Part shown: piece after piece, positions 17,866 through 25,578 of the stretch
How the letters are laid out: the number at the start of each line of letters is the position of its first letter
How positions within the stretch are numbered: position 1 is the first letter of the stretch
Source of the DNA: Clostridia bacterium
GTDB lineage: Bacteria; Bacillota; Clostridia; UBA1381
NCBI GenBank assembly: GCA_900751885.1
Contig: CAADTH010000049.1
Location: 11,853 to 75,852, forward strand
Direction of reading: 5' to 3'
Length of the DNA: 64,000 nucleotides
The notes under the pieces: model-generated
Seen by the model: the letters and a program-made list of their open reading frames with translations, nothing else
Databases searched by the model: none
Told to the model about the DNA's origin: nothing
Position numbers and translations under genes: made by a program

Positions 17866-19053
17866 TTAACGGCAGGACTTTTCATAGATGGCCGCGCATT
17901 CCTCATCGGTCAGCGGCACACGGTCACAGGCGAACAGACCGCCCATGGTAGCGCAGGCATTCTTCGCCAGCGTCATACATTCATCCTTATGAATCCCGTA
18001 ATCACTCATCTTCAGACTATCCACACCGCAATCCTTTTGCAACTGATCCAACGCACAAATAAAATCCATCGGTTCTTTGGCATCCGCCATGCCCAGCATC
18101 TTCGCCAGCTCCACAAACCTTTTATCGCAGGCGTGTTGATTGATAAAATGTGTGAAATATTCTTTGGAAATCATAATCAGCCCAGCACCGTGGGGCAGAT
18201 TGGGATGGTAGGCGCTCATGGCGTGTTCCATGGCGTGTTCACTGGTACAGGAACCCGTCACCATCGACCAACCGGACAGGGTATTTGCGAACGCCATGTT
18301 TTCCCGCGCCTCTAAATCGTTGCCGTTTTGCACGGCGCGGGGCAGAAATTGTCCTACCCGCGTTATGGATGCGGTCTGTACCATATCGCTCATGGGGTTT
18401 GCGAATGCGGAAATATAGCCCTCTACTGCATGGAATAACGTGTCAAAACCCTGATATGCCGTAAACTTCGGCGGCACGGTGGTCATCAGCTCCGCGTCCA
18501 CTACCGCCAGCACTGGAAACAGACTGTCCATGCCGCCGCAGCCGATTTTTTCCTTCGTTTCTGGATTTGTGACTACGCCCCACTGGTCTACCTCGGAGCC
18601 AGTTCCCGCTGTGGTTGTTATGGCAATAACTGGAAGCGGCGCGTTTGTCAATGGCTGGTTTTTCCCGGTGGCTCCGGCCACATAATCCCATAGTTTTCCG
18701 GGCTGAGGTGCATACATGGCCATTACTTTGGCGGCATCCATGACGCTGCCGCCGCCAAGGGCAACCACAAAATCACAGGCGTTTGCCCGTGCAAATGCCG
18801 CACCTTCCTCCACCACTGATTTAAGCGGATTCGCGCCAACCTTGTCAAACAGCGCCATTTCCACGCCCGCCAGACGAAGTTGTTCCTCCGTGCGGGCAAG
18901 CGCGCCGTTTGCACGGGTGGAATTTCCGTTTGAAATGACAAGCATCGCCTTTTTTCCCGGCATGGCTTGCGTGTGCAGATCATTTAAGCGCCCAGCTCCA
19001 AACAGGACACGGGTTGGAATGTACACATTAAAATTCACTTTCTTTTCCTCCAT
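17866..19053 (-). CDS. Iron-containing alcohol dehydrogenase
   Basis: A 395-residue group III dehydrogenase reducing an aldehyde to an alcohol with NAD(P)H. Domains: nucleotide-binding half with GGGSVMDAAKVMA and TTAGTGSEVDQWGVVTN, and a helical metal half with DAELM, the metal ligands in GFDTLFHAVEGY (His) and EHAMEHAMSAYHPNLPHGAG (two His). It is the first gene after the promoter at 19104-19134, divergent from merR, the arrangement of adhA/adhR in Bacillus. Confidence 0.88.
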   Translation of the reverse strand: MEEKKVNFNVYIPTRVLFGAGRLNDLHTQAMPGKKAMLVISNGNSTRANGALARTEEQLRLAGVEMALFDKVGANPLKSVVEEGAAFARANACDFVVALGGGSVMDAAKVMAMYAPQPGKLWDYVAGATGKNQPLTNAPLPVIAITTTAGTGSEVDQWGVVTNPETKEKIGCGGMDSLFPVLAVVDAELMTTVPPKFTAYQGFDTLFHAVEGYISAFANPMSDMVQTASITRVGQFLPRAVQNGNDLEARENMAFANTLSGWSMVTGSCTSEHAMEHAMSAYHPNLPHGAGLIMISKEYFTHFINQHACDKRFVELAKMLGMADAKEPMDFICALDQLQKDCGVDSLKMSDYGIHKDECMTLAKNACATMGGLFACDRVPLTDEECAAIYEKSCR

Positions 19054-19103
19054 ATTGACTTTCCTTATTGTAGATGTTATTCTTTTCTTGTAAGTTCAAT
19101 TAA

Positions 19104-19134
19104 ACTATACAACTTAAAGTTAGGTTTAAGTCAA
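19104..19134 (-). promoter_or_regulatory. MerR-type promoter (19-bp spacer) driving the cargo operon
   Basis: On the minus strand TTGACT and TATAGT are separated by 19 bp, the over-long spacer that MerR activators correct by bending DNA. The spacer holds a perfect dyad ACTTAAA-N6-TTTAAGT (19112-19131). It lies between the divergent adh and merR genes. Confidence 0.8.
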
Positions 19135-19170
19135 TACCTAAATAGAAAATAATTTCAGAATGGAGAGACT

Positions 19171-19620
19171 ATGTTTTATACCGTAGGAGAAATGGCTGAC
19201 AAACTGAATGTAGCTCCGTCCACCCTGCGCTACTATGACAAGGAGGGGCTTCTGCCCTTTGTGGAGCGATCCAGTGGGGGCATTCGGATGTTCAAAGAGG
19301 AGGATTTCCAGTGGCTGTCCATCATTGAATGTCTGAAAAAAACGGGGCTTCCCATCAAAGAAATTAAGACCTTTATTGACTGGTGCATGGAGGGTGACGG
19401 CACTATCGCACAGAGGCTGGAGTTGATGCAAAAGCAACGGGAAACCGTAAAAAAACAGATTGCCCAGATGCAGGAAACCCTTGCTGTTCTGGATTATAAA
19501 TGCTGGTACTATGAGACGGCAAAAGAGGCTGGCACCTGCGCGATTCACGATACCCTGTCAGAAGAAGATATTCCTGCCGAATTTAGAACAGTAAAGAGAA
19601 AATCAATAACCTTAGACTAA
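19171..19620 (+). CDS. MerR-family regulator, AdhR-like
   Basis: A 149-residue regulator. The N-terminal winged HTH has YTVGEMADKLNVAPSTLRYYDKEGLL, and the dimerisation coiled coil spans about residues 75-115 (RLELMQKQRETVKKQIAQ). Cys54 in IIECLKK is at the place of the redox-sensitive Cys52 of Bacillus AdhR, which reacts with aldehydes and quinones. It is divergent from the alcohol dehydrogenase gene and faces an ideal MerR operator, so it very likely activates the cargo in response to electrophiles. Confidence 0.86.
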   Translation: MFYTVGEMADKLNVAPSTLRYYDKEGLLPFVERSSGGIRMFKEEDFQWLSIIECLKKTGLPIKEIKTFIDWCMEGDGTIAQRLELMQKQRETVKKQIAQMQETLAVLDYKCWYYETAKEAGTCAIHDTLSEEDIPAEFRTVKRKSITLD

Positions 19621-19699
19621 AAATCGAATCTTTTACTTACTTTTACGCCTTTCTAAACCGTTAGATTGAGTAGTTCAAGGGGCAAAAAACATTCACAAA

Positions 19700-20080
19700 T
19701 TATGTCTCCTGACATTCGCTGTCACAGCTTGACAGAAGCACGCGGACCTGTTATTCTGAAACCACGGCAGAAAAGGCCCCACCACAAGAAGTTTAACGAA
19801 TAGAAGCAAAGCCTGACACACCCGGCGCATTAAGCGTCTGGTCTGTCAGGCTTTTTATTTTGTCCGGAAAGGAGGAACGACAGGGATGCTTTATGACGAG
19901 AGCGAAGTGACCGTCTGCCGCTTGCGGCAGGGAAAACTTAACAACAAACCGCAAGGTTTGAAGTTAAGGCAGGAATAGGGGAATGTCATTCCCCACCAAA
20001 ACGACTTGCAGGCAAAGCCTGCAACGGAAATCAGAGGAGTTTCACGGAACCTTTTTAGAACCCTTTTGAATAACCCGAAA
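19700..20080 (+). other. Stem-loop-rich noncoding stretch, candidate oriT
   Basis: The 471-bp gap between merR and the ribbon-helix-helix gene holds several perfect hairpins: 19808-19857 (AGCCTGACA/TGTCAGGCT then T-run, also a good terminator), 19945-19960 (CAAACC/GGTTTG), 19978-19994 (palindrome GGGGAATG/CATTCCCC), and 20006-20024 (TTGCAGGC-AAA-GCCTGCAA). A possible 30-codon frame with an upstream GGAGG runs from 19886 to 19978. Clustered hairpins before a small DNA-binding protein gene are typical of transfer origins of mobilisable elements; no relaxase is found here, so this remains an inference. Confidence 0.5.
19808..19857 (+). terminator. Rho-independent terminator downstream of merR
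   Basis: AAGCCTGACA pairs with TGTCAGGCTT, with a further inner stem, followed by CTTTTTATTTT. Confidence 0.75.
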
Positions 20081-20091
20081 AGAGGTGAAAA

Positions 20092-20586
20092 ATGAAACCA
20101 TTTCAGACGATCCAATTAAACGTAAAGGTGCCGGAACAGACCGCCGATGAGATTAAAAGGCTGGCCATCTCCCGGCATCAGACCGTGGCAGAGCTGCTGC
20201 GCCACTTTATTGAAGAAGGGCTGAAAATCCACAGCTACGAGCAGAACATCGACTTTATCGCCGGTATGATCCGGCAGGAGTTTACGTCGGTCTATCACAT
20301 CGAGGACATTCGCGCGGCAGTCAATCAGACATTCGAGGAGCATATGCCGAAAATCAACAGAAATTTGCTAAAAAGTGGAAAGGTGTCCGCCGCCGGATAC
20401 TTCCTACTGATCAAGGTGCTGATGGAAATGGGCGGCCTTGACAGCCTTGCGGATTTTGTCCGCATGGCGGAGCAGGCGGGAACACTGGGAGCCGAATACA
20501 TGAAGCAGAGCAACAGCACGCTGAACGAGTTTCTCGCGGACGGCGAAACCGTCTGCCGTCTGGCGCATCTGCAAGCGGACAACTAA
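20092..20586 (+). CDS. Ribbon-helix-helix (CopG/MobC-like) transposon protein
   Basis: A 164-residue protein. The first ~50 residues fit a ribbon-helix-helix DNA-binding fold: strand TIQLNVKVPEQ, helix ADEIKRLAISR, helix TVAELLRHFIEEGL. The remainder is helical and not recognised. Its place directly after a hairpin cluster and before tnpW/tnpX suggests a relaxosome accessory or a repressor of the recombinase operon. GAGGTGAAAA provides the ribosome binding site. Confidence 0.7.
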   Translation: MKPFQTIQLNVKVPEQTADEIKRLAISRHQTVAELLRHFIEEGLKIHSYEQNIDFIAGMIRQEFTSVYHIEDIRAAVNQTFEEHMPKINRNLLKSGKVSAAGYFLLIKVLMEMGGLDSLADFVRMAEQAGTLGAEYMKQSNSTLNEFLADGETVCRLAHLQADN

Positions 20587-20604
20587 ACGAAGAGGAGGAA
20601 TTGC

Positions 20605-20790
20605 ATGGACAAATTCGGCCAATCTGAAAGGGTGTTACAAAAGAAGATTGCCGAAGGAAACGAAAAGAAGCGTAAATTTGAAATCGGCGGGGCGACATAT
20701 TTTGTAACTGCCCATTATAAGGAGCAGGGCGGTATGACCGCCACGGACAAGGTCGCCCGTTTAATAGATAGAGACACAGAGACGGCGTAG
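20605..20790 (+). CDS. TnpW-like transposon protein
   Basis: A 61-residue protein resembling TnpW of Tn4451-type elements: a charged N-terminus (RVLQKKIAEGNEKKRKF), then the conserved pattern EIGGATYFVTAHY and TDKVARLIDRD. Function unknown. It begins 18 bp after the ribbon-helix-helix gene behind GAGGAGGAA and precedes the recombinase. Confidence 0.75.
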   Translation: MDKFGQSERVLQKKIAEGNEKKRKFEIGGATYFVTAHYKEQGGMTATDKVARLIDRDTETA

Positions 20791-20792
20791 AG

Positions 20793-20867
20793 AGCCAAAA
20801 ATGTCTGGACGCGCAAAGCGATTCCGGGTAAAATAAGGACATACAATTTACCCGAATCGTTTTGGCT
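20793..20867 (+). other. Structured leader upstream of the recombinase gene
   Basis: AGCCAAAA (20793-20800) pairs with TTTTGGCT (20860-20867), enclosing a second stem CGATTC(C)GGGTAAA / TTTACCCGAATCG with one bulge. The structure ends 7 nt before the GAAAGGAG ribosome binding site of the recombinase. Confidence 0.6.
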
Positions 20868-20890
20868 GTACAGAGGAAAGGAGTTTTGTA

Positions 20891-22495
20891 ATGGTACAGT
20901 TAAACGGAAAAATCACGGCTCTCTACTGCCGTTTAAGTCAAGAGGACGAATATGCCGGAGAGTCCGGCAGCATCCAGCACCAAAAGCAAATTTTAATGGA
21001 ATATGCCAATGCCAATGGCTTTCCCAACCCACAGTTTTTTGTGGACGACGGCTATTCCGGAGTCATGTTCGACCGCCCCGGCTACAAAGCCATGATGGAA
21101 CAGGTGGAAGCGGGAAATGTCTCTACCATCCCTGTGAAAGACCATTCCCGGCTGGGCAGAAACCGCCTTGTGGTGGGTATCCTGTTGGAAGAAACCTTTG
21201 CAAGCTACAATGTCCGTTACATCGCCATTAACGACAACGTGGACACGCTGAACGGCGTGGATGACAGTGTGGCCGTCCGCGATCTTTTTAACGAGTGGCA
21301 CGCCAGAGACACCAGCAAGAAGGTCAAAGCGGTCATCATGGCGGCGGCGCGGCGTGGGGAGCGCATCGGCACAAAGGCGCCTTACGGCTATCGAAAAGAC
21401 CCAGAAAGCCGTAAGCGGATTATTCCCAATGAGGACACCGCGCCTGTGGTGCGGCGGATTTTTGCCCTGTGCTCCAGCGGACTTGGCCCTGACAAAATTG
21501 CACGGATACTGAGGACTGACCAAATCCTGACGCCCACTGTTTATGAGTTTCGCACCAACGGTGTCCGCCATACCAATCTGAATGAGAATAAGCCTTATGA
21601 TTGGTGCGGCTCTACCGTGGCAGATATTTTGGAACGGGAGGAGTACATCGGCAACACCATCAACTGCCGCAGTTACAGTCCATCCTTCAAGAGCAAGAAA
21701 AGCAAGCGGAATCCACCGGAAAATCAGCTCCGCTTTGAGCATACCCACGAGCCGCTGATCGACATGGAAACATGGGAGATTGTGCAGAAGGTACGGGCGG
21801 GCAAACGCCGTCCCAATAAAATGGGTGAGATGGATCTGCTGTCCGGTATGGTCTACTGTGCAGACTGCGGAAAACGGCACTACTTCTGCCGGTGCGGAAG
21901 CTGGAACGAAAGCCAGTATACATATACCTGCGGCACTTACCACGGACATAAAGAGGACTGTACCCCGCATACCGTCAAGGTCATGGCACTGCACGAAATT
22001 GTGCTGGCGGAGATTCAGCGGGTTACGCAGGAAGCGCGGGAGCACACCGAGGAATTCCTCCGGCGGGCGATGGACAAGCACAGCAGCCAGCTCAAAAAGG
22101 AATTGTCCGCCAAGACCAAGGAATTGGACAGGGTGCAGAAACGGCTTGCGGATTTGGGAAAGCTGTTCCGCGCCGCCTTTGAACAGCTTGCGTTGGCGAA
22201 CCTATCGGAAACTCAGTTTAAGGCGCTGACGGGCGGTTACGAGGAGGAAAAACAGGAGTTGGCCATCCGCAGCGAAATGCTGGAACAGGAAATCAACGCG
22301 GAAAAAGACCGGATGCTGAATGCAGACCGCTTTCTCAGGGTGATACAGCGGTACACGGAGATTCAAGAACTGACGCCGGAAATCGTGCGGGAGTTCATTG
22401 AGAAAATCGTGGTGCATGAACGGAGCGAGCCGTGGAAAAAGAAGAACTACACCCAGCAGATTGACGTGTACTTCAATTTTGTAGGGCAGGTCTAA
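20891..22495 (+). CDS. Large serine recombinase, TnpX-like
   Basis: A 534-residue recombinase that would excise and insert the element through a circular intermediate. The N-terminal resolvase domain (about 8-155) has the nucleophile Ser16 in YCRLSQED and the arginine motif DHSRLGRNR. A recombinase domain follows (about 165-290; GTKAPYGYRKDP, NPPENQLRFEHTHEPLI), then a zinc ribbon (CADCGKRH...CGTYH...C, about 315-355) and a coiled coil (about 370-460). It is the last gene at the right end. The resolvase motif reads VKDHSRLGRNR, where most TnpX proteins have VKD-L/M-SR, a small deviation. Confidence 0.9.
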   Translation: MVQLNGKITALYCRLSQEDEYAGESGSIQHQKQILMEYANANGFPNPQFFVDDGYSGVMFDRPGYKAMMEQVEAGNVSTIPVKDHSRLGRNRLVVGILLEETFASYNVRYIAINDNVDTLNGVDDSVAVRDLFNEWHARDTSKKVKAVIMAAARRGERIGTKAPYGYRKDPESRKRIIPNEDTAPVVRRIFALCSSGLGPDKIARILRTDQILTPTVYEFRTNGVRHTNLNENKPYDWCGSTVADILEREEYIGNTINCRSYSPSFKSKKSKRNPPENQLRFEHTHEPLIDMETWEIVQKVRAGKRRPNKMGEMDLLSGMVYCADCGKRHYFCRCGSWNESQYTYTCGTYHGHKEDCTPHTVKVMALHEIVLAEIQRVTQEAREHTEEFLRRAMDKHSSQLKKELSAKTKELDRVQKRLADLGKLFRAAFEQLALANLSETQFKALTGGYEEEKQELAIRSEMLEQEINAEKDRMLNADRFLRVIQRYTEIQELTPEIVREFIEKIVVHERSEPWKKKNYTQQIDVYFNFVGQV

Positions 22496-22504
22496 AACAG
22501 AAAA

Positions 22505-22531
22505 GCCACAGGATACGAACTATCCTGTGGC
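22505..22531 (+). terminator. Hairpin after the recombinase gene
   Basis: An 11-bp perfect stem GCCACAGGATA/TATCCTGTGGC with a 5-nt loop, 9 bp past the stop codon. The following T-run is poor. Confidence 0.6.
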
Positions 22532-22547
22532 ATATCTTAAAAGTAGA

Positions 22548-22591
22548 AAACATCCTTGTCAGGCGGAGACGAAAAGTCTGCCCTTGTTTTT
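22548..22591 (-). repeat. Right terminal inverted repeat of the transposon
   Basis: Read on the minus strand it has AAAAACAAGGGCAGAC, 5 nt, GTCTC, 8 nt, AAGGATGTTT, matching the left end. It ends 2 bp before the stop codon of the araC gene. Confidence 0.88.
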
Positions 22592-22593
22592 GC

Positions 22594-23406
22594 TTAAAGC
22601 ATGCTTTTTGGCGGCTTTCCCATCTGCTTCAAATAGATTTTATAAAAATTGGAATAGTTGTTGAAGCCTGCGTTTGCGCTCGCCTGTGTCAGTGATTCGC
22701 CGCTTTGATGGAGCTTTTGCACGAGTAGAATCCGCTTGTAATTGATGTATTGATTGAGTGTATAGCCTGTATTTTTTTTAAAGGTTTTACACAGGTAGTA
22801 TTTGTCGATGTAAAATTTTTGGGACAGCTCTTGCAGAGACAGCGGCTGGGTCAGGTGCTGGTTGATATATAAAATCACATCTCTGATTCGCTTGTCCTTT
22901 GTCTCATTATCCTTTGGAAGAGTTTTGGTGTGATTGATGAGGTATAAAAATTCCATCAATACGCCGCGCGCGACAGAACATTCACCCTCCTTCACATATC
23001 GGTGGATTCGGTTGATACAGCTTAGAATATCACCCTGAACCATTTGAGTGGGAATCAGATTTTTTGTCCCCAAGTTTCTGTTTTCAAATACCTCCCGCAA
23101 GTGTTCGCAATGGTTTTTTACAAAATAATCTGCATTGATATAGAGAATAATCCGTTCATACGTGCGTTCTGTCAGGCACACGATATGGTGCATTTCAAAC
23201 GGACGTGTCATTACGATATCATAAGGCGTTAGCTGGTATGTGTTTCCCTCGACGCAGAATTCACAGTCTCCATCCAAGAGAAGGACAATCTCATAAATAT
23301 CATTGTGGTTGTGGAGCTTAAACTCAAGGTTGTTTGGATTCTCGTCTATTTTATAGGAAAGCCCAAAATACATATCGGGAAAAATTACGACTCTATCATC
23401 ATTCAT
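22594..23406 (-). CDS. AraC-family regulator (first)
   Basis: A 270-residue regulator: an N-terminal cupin-like sugar-sensing domain (KLHNHNDIYEIVLLLDGDCEF, about 25-60) and two C-terminal helix-turn-helix units (PLSLQELSQKFYIDKYYLCKTFKKNTGYTLNQYI and SLTQASANAGFNNYSNFYKIYLKQMG). The ATG at 23406 follows AGGAGGTAGGCT. It is divergent from the GH115 operon by 132 bp and probably controls it. Its 3' end touches the transposon's right repeat. Confidence 0.88.
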   Translation of the reverse strand: MNDDRVVIFPDMYFGLSYKIDENPNNLEFKLHNHNDIYEIVLLLDGDCEFCVEGNTYQLTPYDIVMTRPFEMHHIVCLTERTYERIILYINADYFVKNHCEHLREVFENRNLGTKNLIPTQMVQGDILSCINRIHRYVKEGECSVARGVLMEFLYLINHTKTLPKDNETKDKRIRDVILYINQHLTQPLSLQELSQKFYIDKYYLCKTFKKNTGYTLNQYINYKRILLVQKLHQSGESLTQASANAGFNNYSNFYKIYLKQMGKPPKSML

Positions 23407-23538
23407 AGCCTACCTCCTAGGAATAGTGTACTACAATATGCCAAGATATGCAATGTTATTGCCAAAATAGTCATATAAATATTGTTTAAATTGTGTTATC
23501 ATTAAAAAAAGAGAAAACAGATTTTTGGGAGGTACACA

Positions 23539-25545
23539 ATGAAATTTATATTGAACGCAGCGACAAAGGTGCAGTCAGACACGGCTGCAGCACCTGTTAA
23601 AAACGCCATCTCCATCCTAAAGCGCGACATGGCAAAGAGACTGGACGCGCAAGGAAGCGTCACAAACGCGATTATCCTCAAAGAAAATCCAAGCGCAAAG
23701 CCAGAGACATTTACCGTGGAGGTGTCCGAGGATATCACCCTGTCAGCGGGGGACGATTTGGGATTTGTGTATGGTCTTTTATACATCAGTGAAGCCTTTT
23801 TGGGCATCGAGCCATTTTGGTTTTGGATGGATCAGGACATCAAGCCCACTGACAGCGTGGAAATAGACTATGGAACCTACACCTCACCGGAGCCGATTGT
23901 GAAATACCGCGGATGGTTTTTCAATGATGAGGTTCTCATCATGAAATGGAATATCGGTGGGGACGCCGTGGAGCCTTGGAGAATGGCGTTTGAAGCGCTG
24001 TTAAGGTGCGGCGGCAACATGACCATCCCAGGCACAGACAAGAATTCGAGAAAGTACCGCCGGATTGCCGCGGACATGGGACTTTGGATTACACACCATC
24101 ACGCAGAGCCATTGGGGGCAGAGATGTTCGTGCGTGCCTATCCCGATATCCAGCCGAATTACACACAGCATCCCGACCTGTTTTTTAAGCTCTGGGAGGA
24201 CGCGGTCAAGGAGCAGAAGGACTACCGCGTGATATGGAATGTCGGCTTCCGCGGACAGGGAGACTGCCCGTTTTGGAGCAATGACAACAGCGGACAATTC
24301 GACACACCGCAAAAGCGAGGAAAGCTTATCAGTGATTTGATTGAGAAGCAGTGCGACCTTGTCAGAGCGCATGTAAAAAATCCGGTATTCTGCACCAATC
24401 TGTACGGCGAGGTCATGGAGCTGTATCATGAGGGACATATTACACTTCCTGAGGACATCATCAAAATCAGCGCGGACAATGGCTATGGAAAAATGGTCAC
24501 GCGGCGGCGCGATAACCACTGCGTGCGGATTTCCTCCCTGCCTGACGGCGATGGCGGCAGAAAGGGAATCTATTACCATGTTTCCTTCTATGATTTGCAG
24601 GCGGCAAACCACATTACCATGCTTCCAAACTCCGTGGATTTTGTCGATAAGGAATTATCGGAGGTAATCAAAAAGAACGCCACAGAGTATTGGATTGTCA
24701 ACTGCTCCAACGTCCGGCCGCACGCATATTATCTCGACGCGGTGCGGAAAAAATGGTATGGTCAGTCGGTATCCGACGTGAAGCAAAGTAAGGAGTTTTC
24801 CGAAGAATATTATGGAGCGGATGCCGGTGTTGCCGCGTGCCTCAAAGCCTACCCGGATGTGATGACATCCTATGGAAGCGAGGAGGACGAACACGCAGGG
24901 GAGCAGTTTTACACAGAAAATGTCCGCATGCTGGCGAATCAGTTCATCAAGGATAGGACAAAAAACACCGCAAGATTGTATTGGCTCACGGGAGATGTGC
25001 CGCTCTCAGCGCAGGTAGAAGCCTTCTGCGGCATCTGCCGGCGTGCGAAAGCTGGCATGGATGCCTATTATCAGCAGTGCAGGGAAACAAGTGAGACTCT
25101 CTCGGGTACGGCAAAGCGTCTGTTTGACGCCACAATCCTGCTTCAGGCAACCATACACCATTGCTGTACAGATGGCGTATTGCTGTTTGGCGAAGGATAC
25201 CACGCGTTTGAGGAGGAAGAGTACAAAAAATCATTTATGAGTTTGGGGGATAGCGCACAGGCATTCGACGCGGCAGAGGATGCAATGCGGAGCGCGGAAT
25301 ATGGCGTTTGGAACAATTTTTATCAAAATGACTGCTTTGCAGACGTCAAGCACACTGCCTATATGGTAAAAAAAATGATGGGCGTGGTTCGGGAATTCGG
25401 CGACAATTCGCGCCATGACAAATGGTACCGCGAAGCGGTCTATGCGCCGGAGGACAGACAGGTCATGACGCTTTTGGTCAATGACAACCACATGACGGAT
25501 TGGGAGCTGTTCGAAGCGTTTCAAACCATGGAATCAGAACAATAG
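23539..25545 (+). CDS. GH115-family glycoside hydrolase (alpha-glucuronidase-like)
   Basis: A 668-residue protein resembling GH115 enzymes, which remove 4-O-methyl-glucuronic acid from xylan. Visible are the N-terminal beta domain, the hallmark KYRGWFFNDEV at about residue 120, IWNVGFRGQGDCPFW, the GDGGRKGIYYHVSFYD block and IVNCSNVRPHAYYLDAVR. No signal peptide is present, so it should act on imported oligosaccharides in the cytoplasm. GGGAGG lies 7-12 nt before the ATG. It heads an operon with GH42, uxuB and uxuA, which would metabolise the released uronic acid. The linkage cleaved is inferred. Confidence 0.78.
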   Translation: MKFILNAATKVQSDTAAAPVKNAISILKRDMAKRLDAQGSVTNAIILKENPSAKPETFTVEVSEDITLSAGDDLGFVYGLLYISEAFLGIEPFWFWMDQDIKPTDSVEIDYGTYTSPEPIVKYRGWFFNDEVLIMKWNIGGDAVEPWRMAFEALLRCGGNMTIPGTDKNSRKYRRIAADMGLWITHHHAEPLGAEMFVRAYPDIQPNYTQHPDLFFKLWEDAVKEQKDYRVIWNVGFRGQGDCPFWSNDNSGQFDTPQKRGKLISDLIEKQCDLVRAHVKNPVFCTNLYGEVMELYHEGHITLPEDIIKISADNGYGKMVTRRRDNHCVRISSLPDGDGGRKGIYYHVSFYDLQAANHITMLPNSVDFVDKELSEVIKKNATEYWIVNCSNVRPHAYYLDAVRKKWYGQSVSDVKQSKEFSEEYYGADAGVAACLKAYPDVMTSYGSEEDEHAGEQFYTENVRMLANQFIKDRTKNTARLYWLTGDVPLSAQVEAFCGICRRAKAGMDAYYQQCRETSETLSGTAKRLFDATILLQATIHHCCTDGVLLFGEGYHAFEEEEYKKSFMSLGDSAQAFDAAEDAMRSAEYGVWNNFYQNDCFADVKHTAYMVKKMMGVVREFGDNSRHDKWYREAVYAPEDRQVMTLLVNDNHMTDWELFEAFQTMESEQ

Positions 25546-25578
25546 AATGTTGGACAGAACATAAAAGGAGGAGGGCAC

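Larger units (their letters stand above)
8147..22591. mobile_element. Tn4451-like serine-recombinase transposon with redox/carbonyl-stress cargo
   Basis: About 14.4 kb lies between two imperfect inverted repeats (8147-8188 and 22548-22591). It carries tnpV-like, tnpW-like and tnpX-like genes as in the Tn4451/Tn4453 family of clostridia. The genes outside (PL11 and araC) belong to a glycan-use locus unrelated to the interior. The exact crossover dinucleotide cannot be fixed: Tn4451 uses GA, which I do not see duplicated at the repeat tips. No relaxase (tnpZ-like) gene is present, so the element would depend on help in trans for conjugative transfer. Confidence 0.85.

Noticed and set aside
20993..22081. 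A 362-codon open frame antisense to the recombinase
   Set aside because: The plus-strand recombinase has all family motifs; the antisense product is rich in His/Val and has no recognisable domain.
8147..22591. The element as a complete integrative conjugative element
   Set aside because: No relaxase, coupling protein or type IV secretion genes are present.
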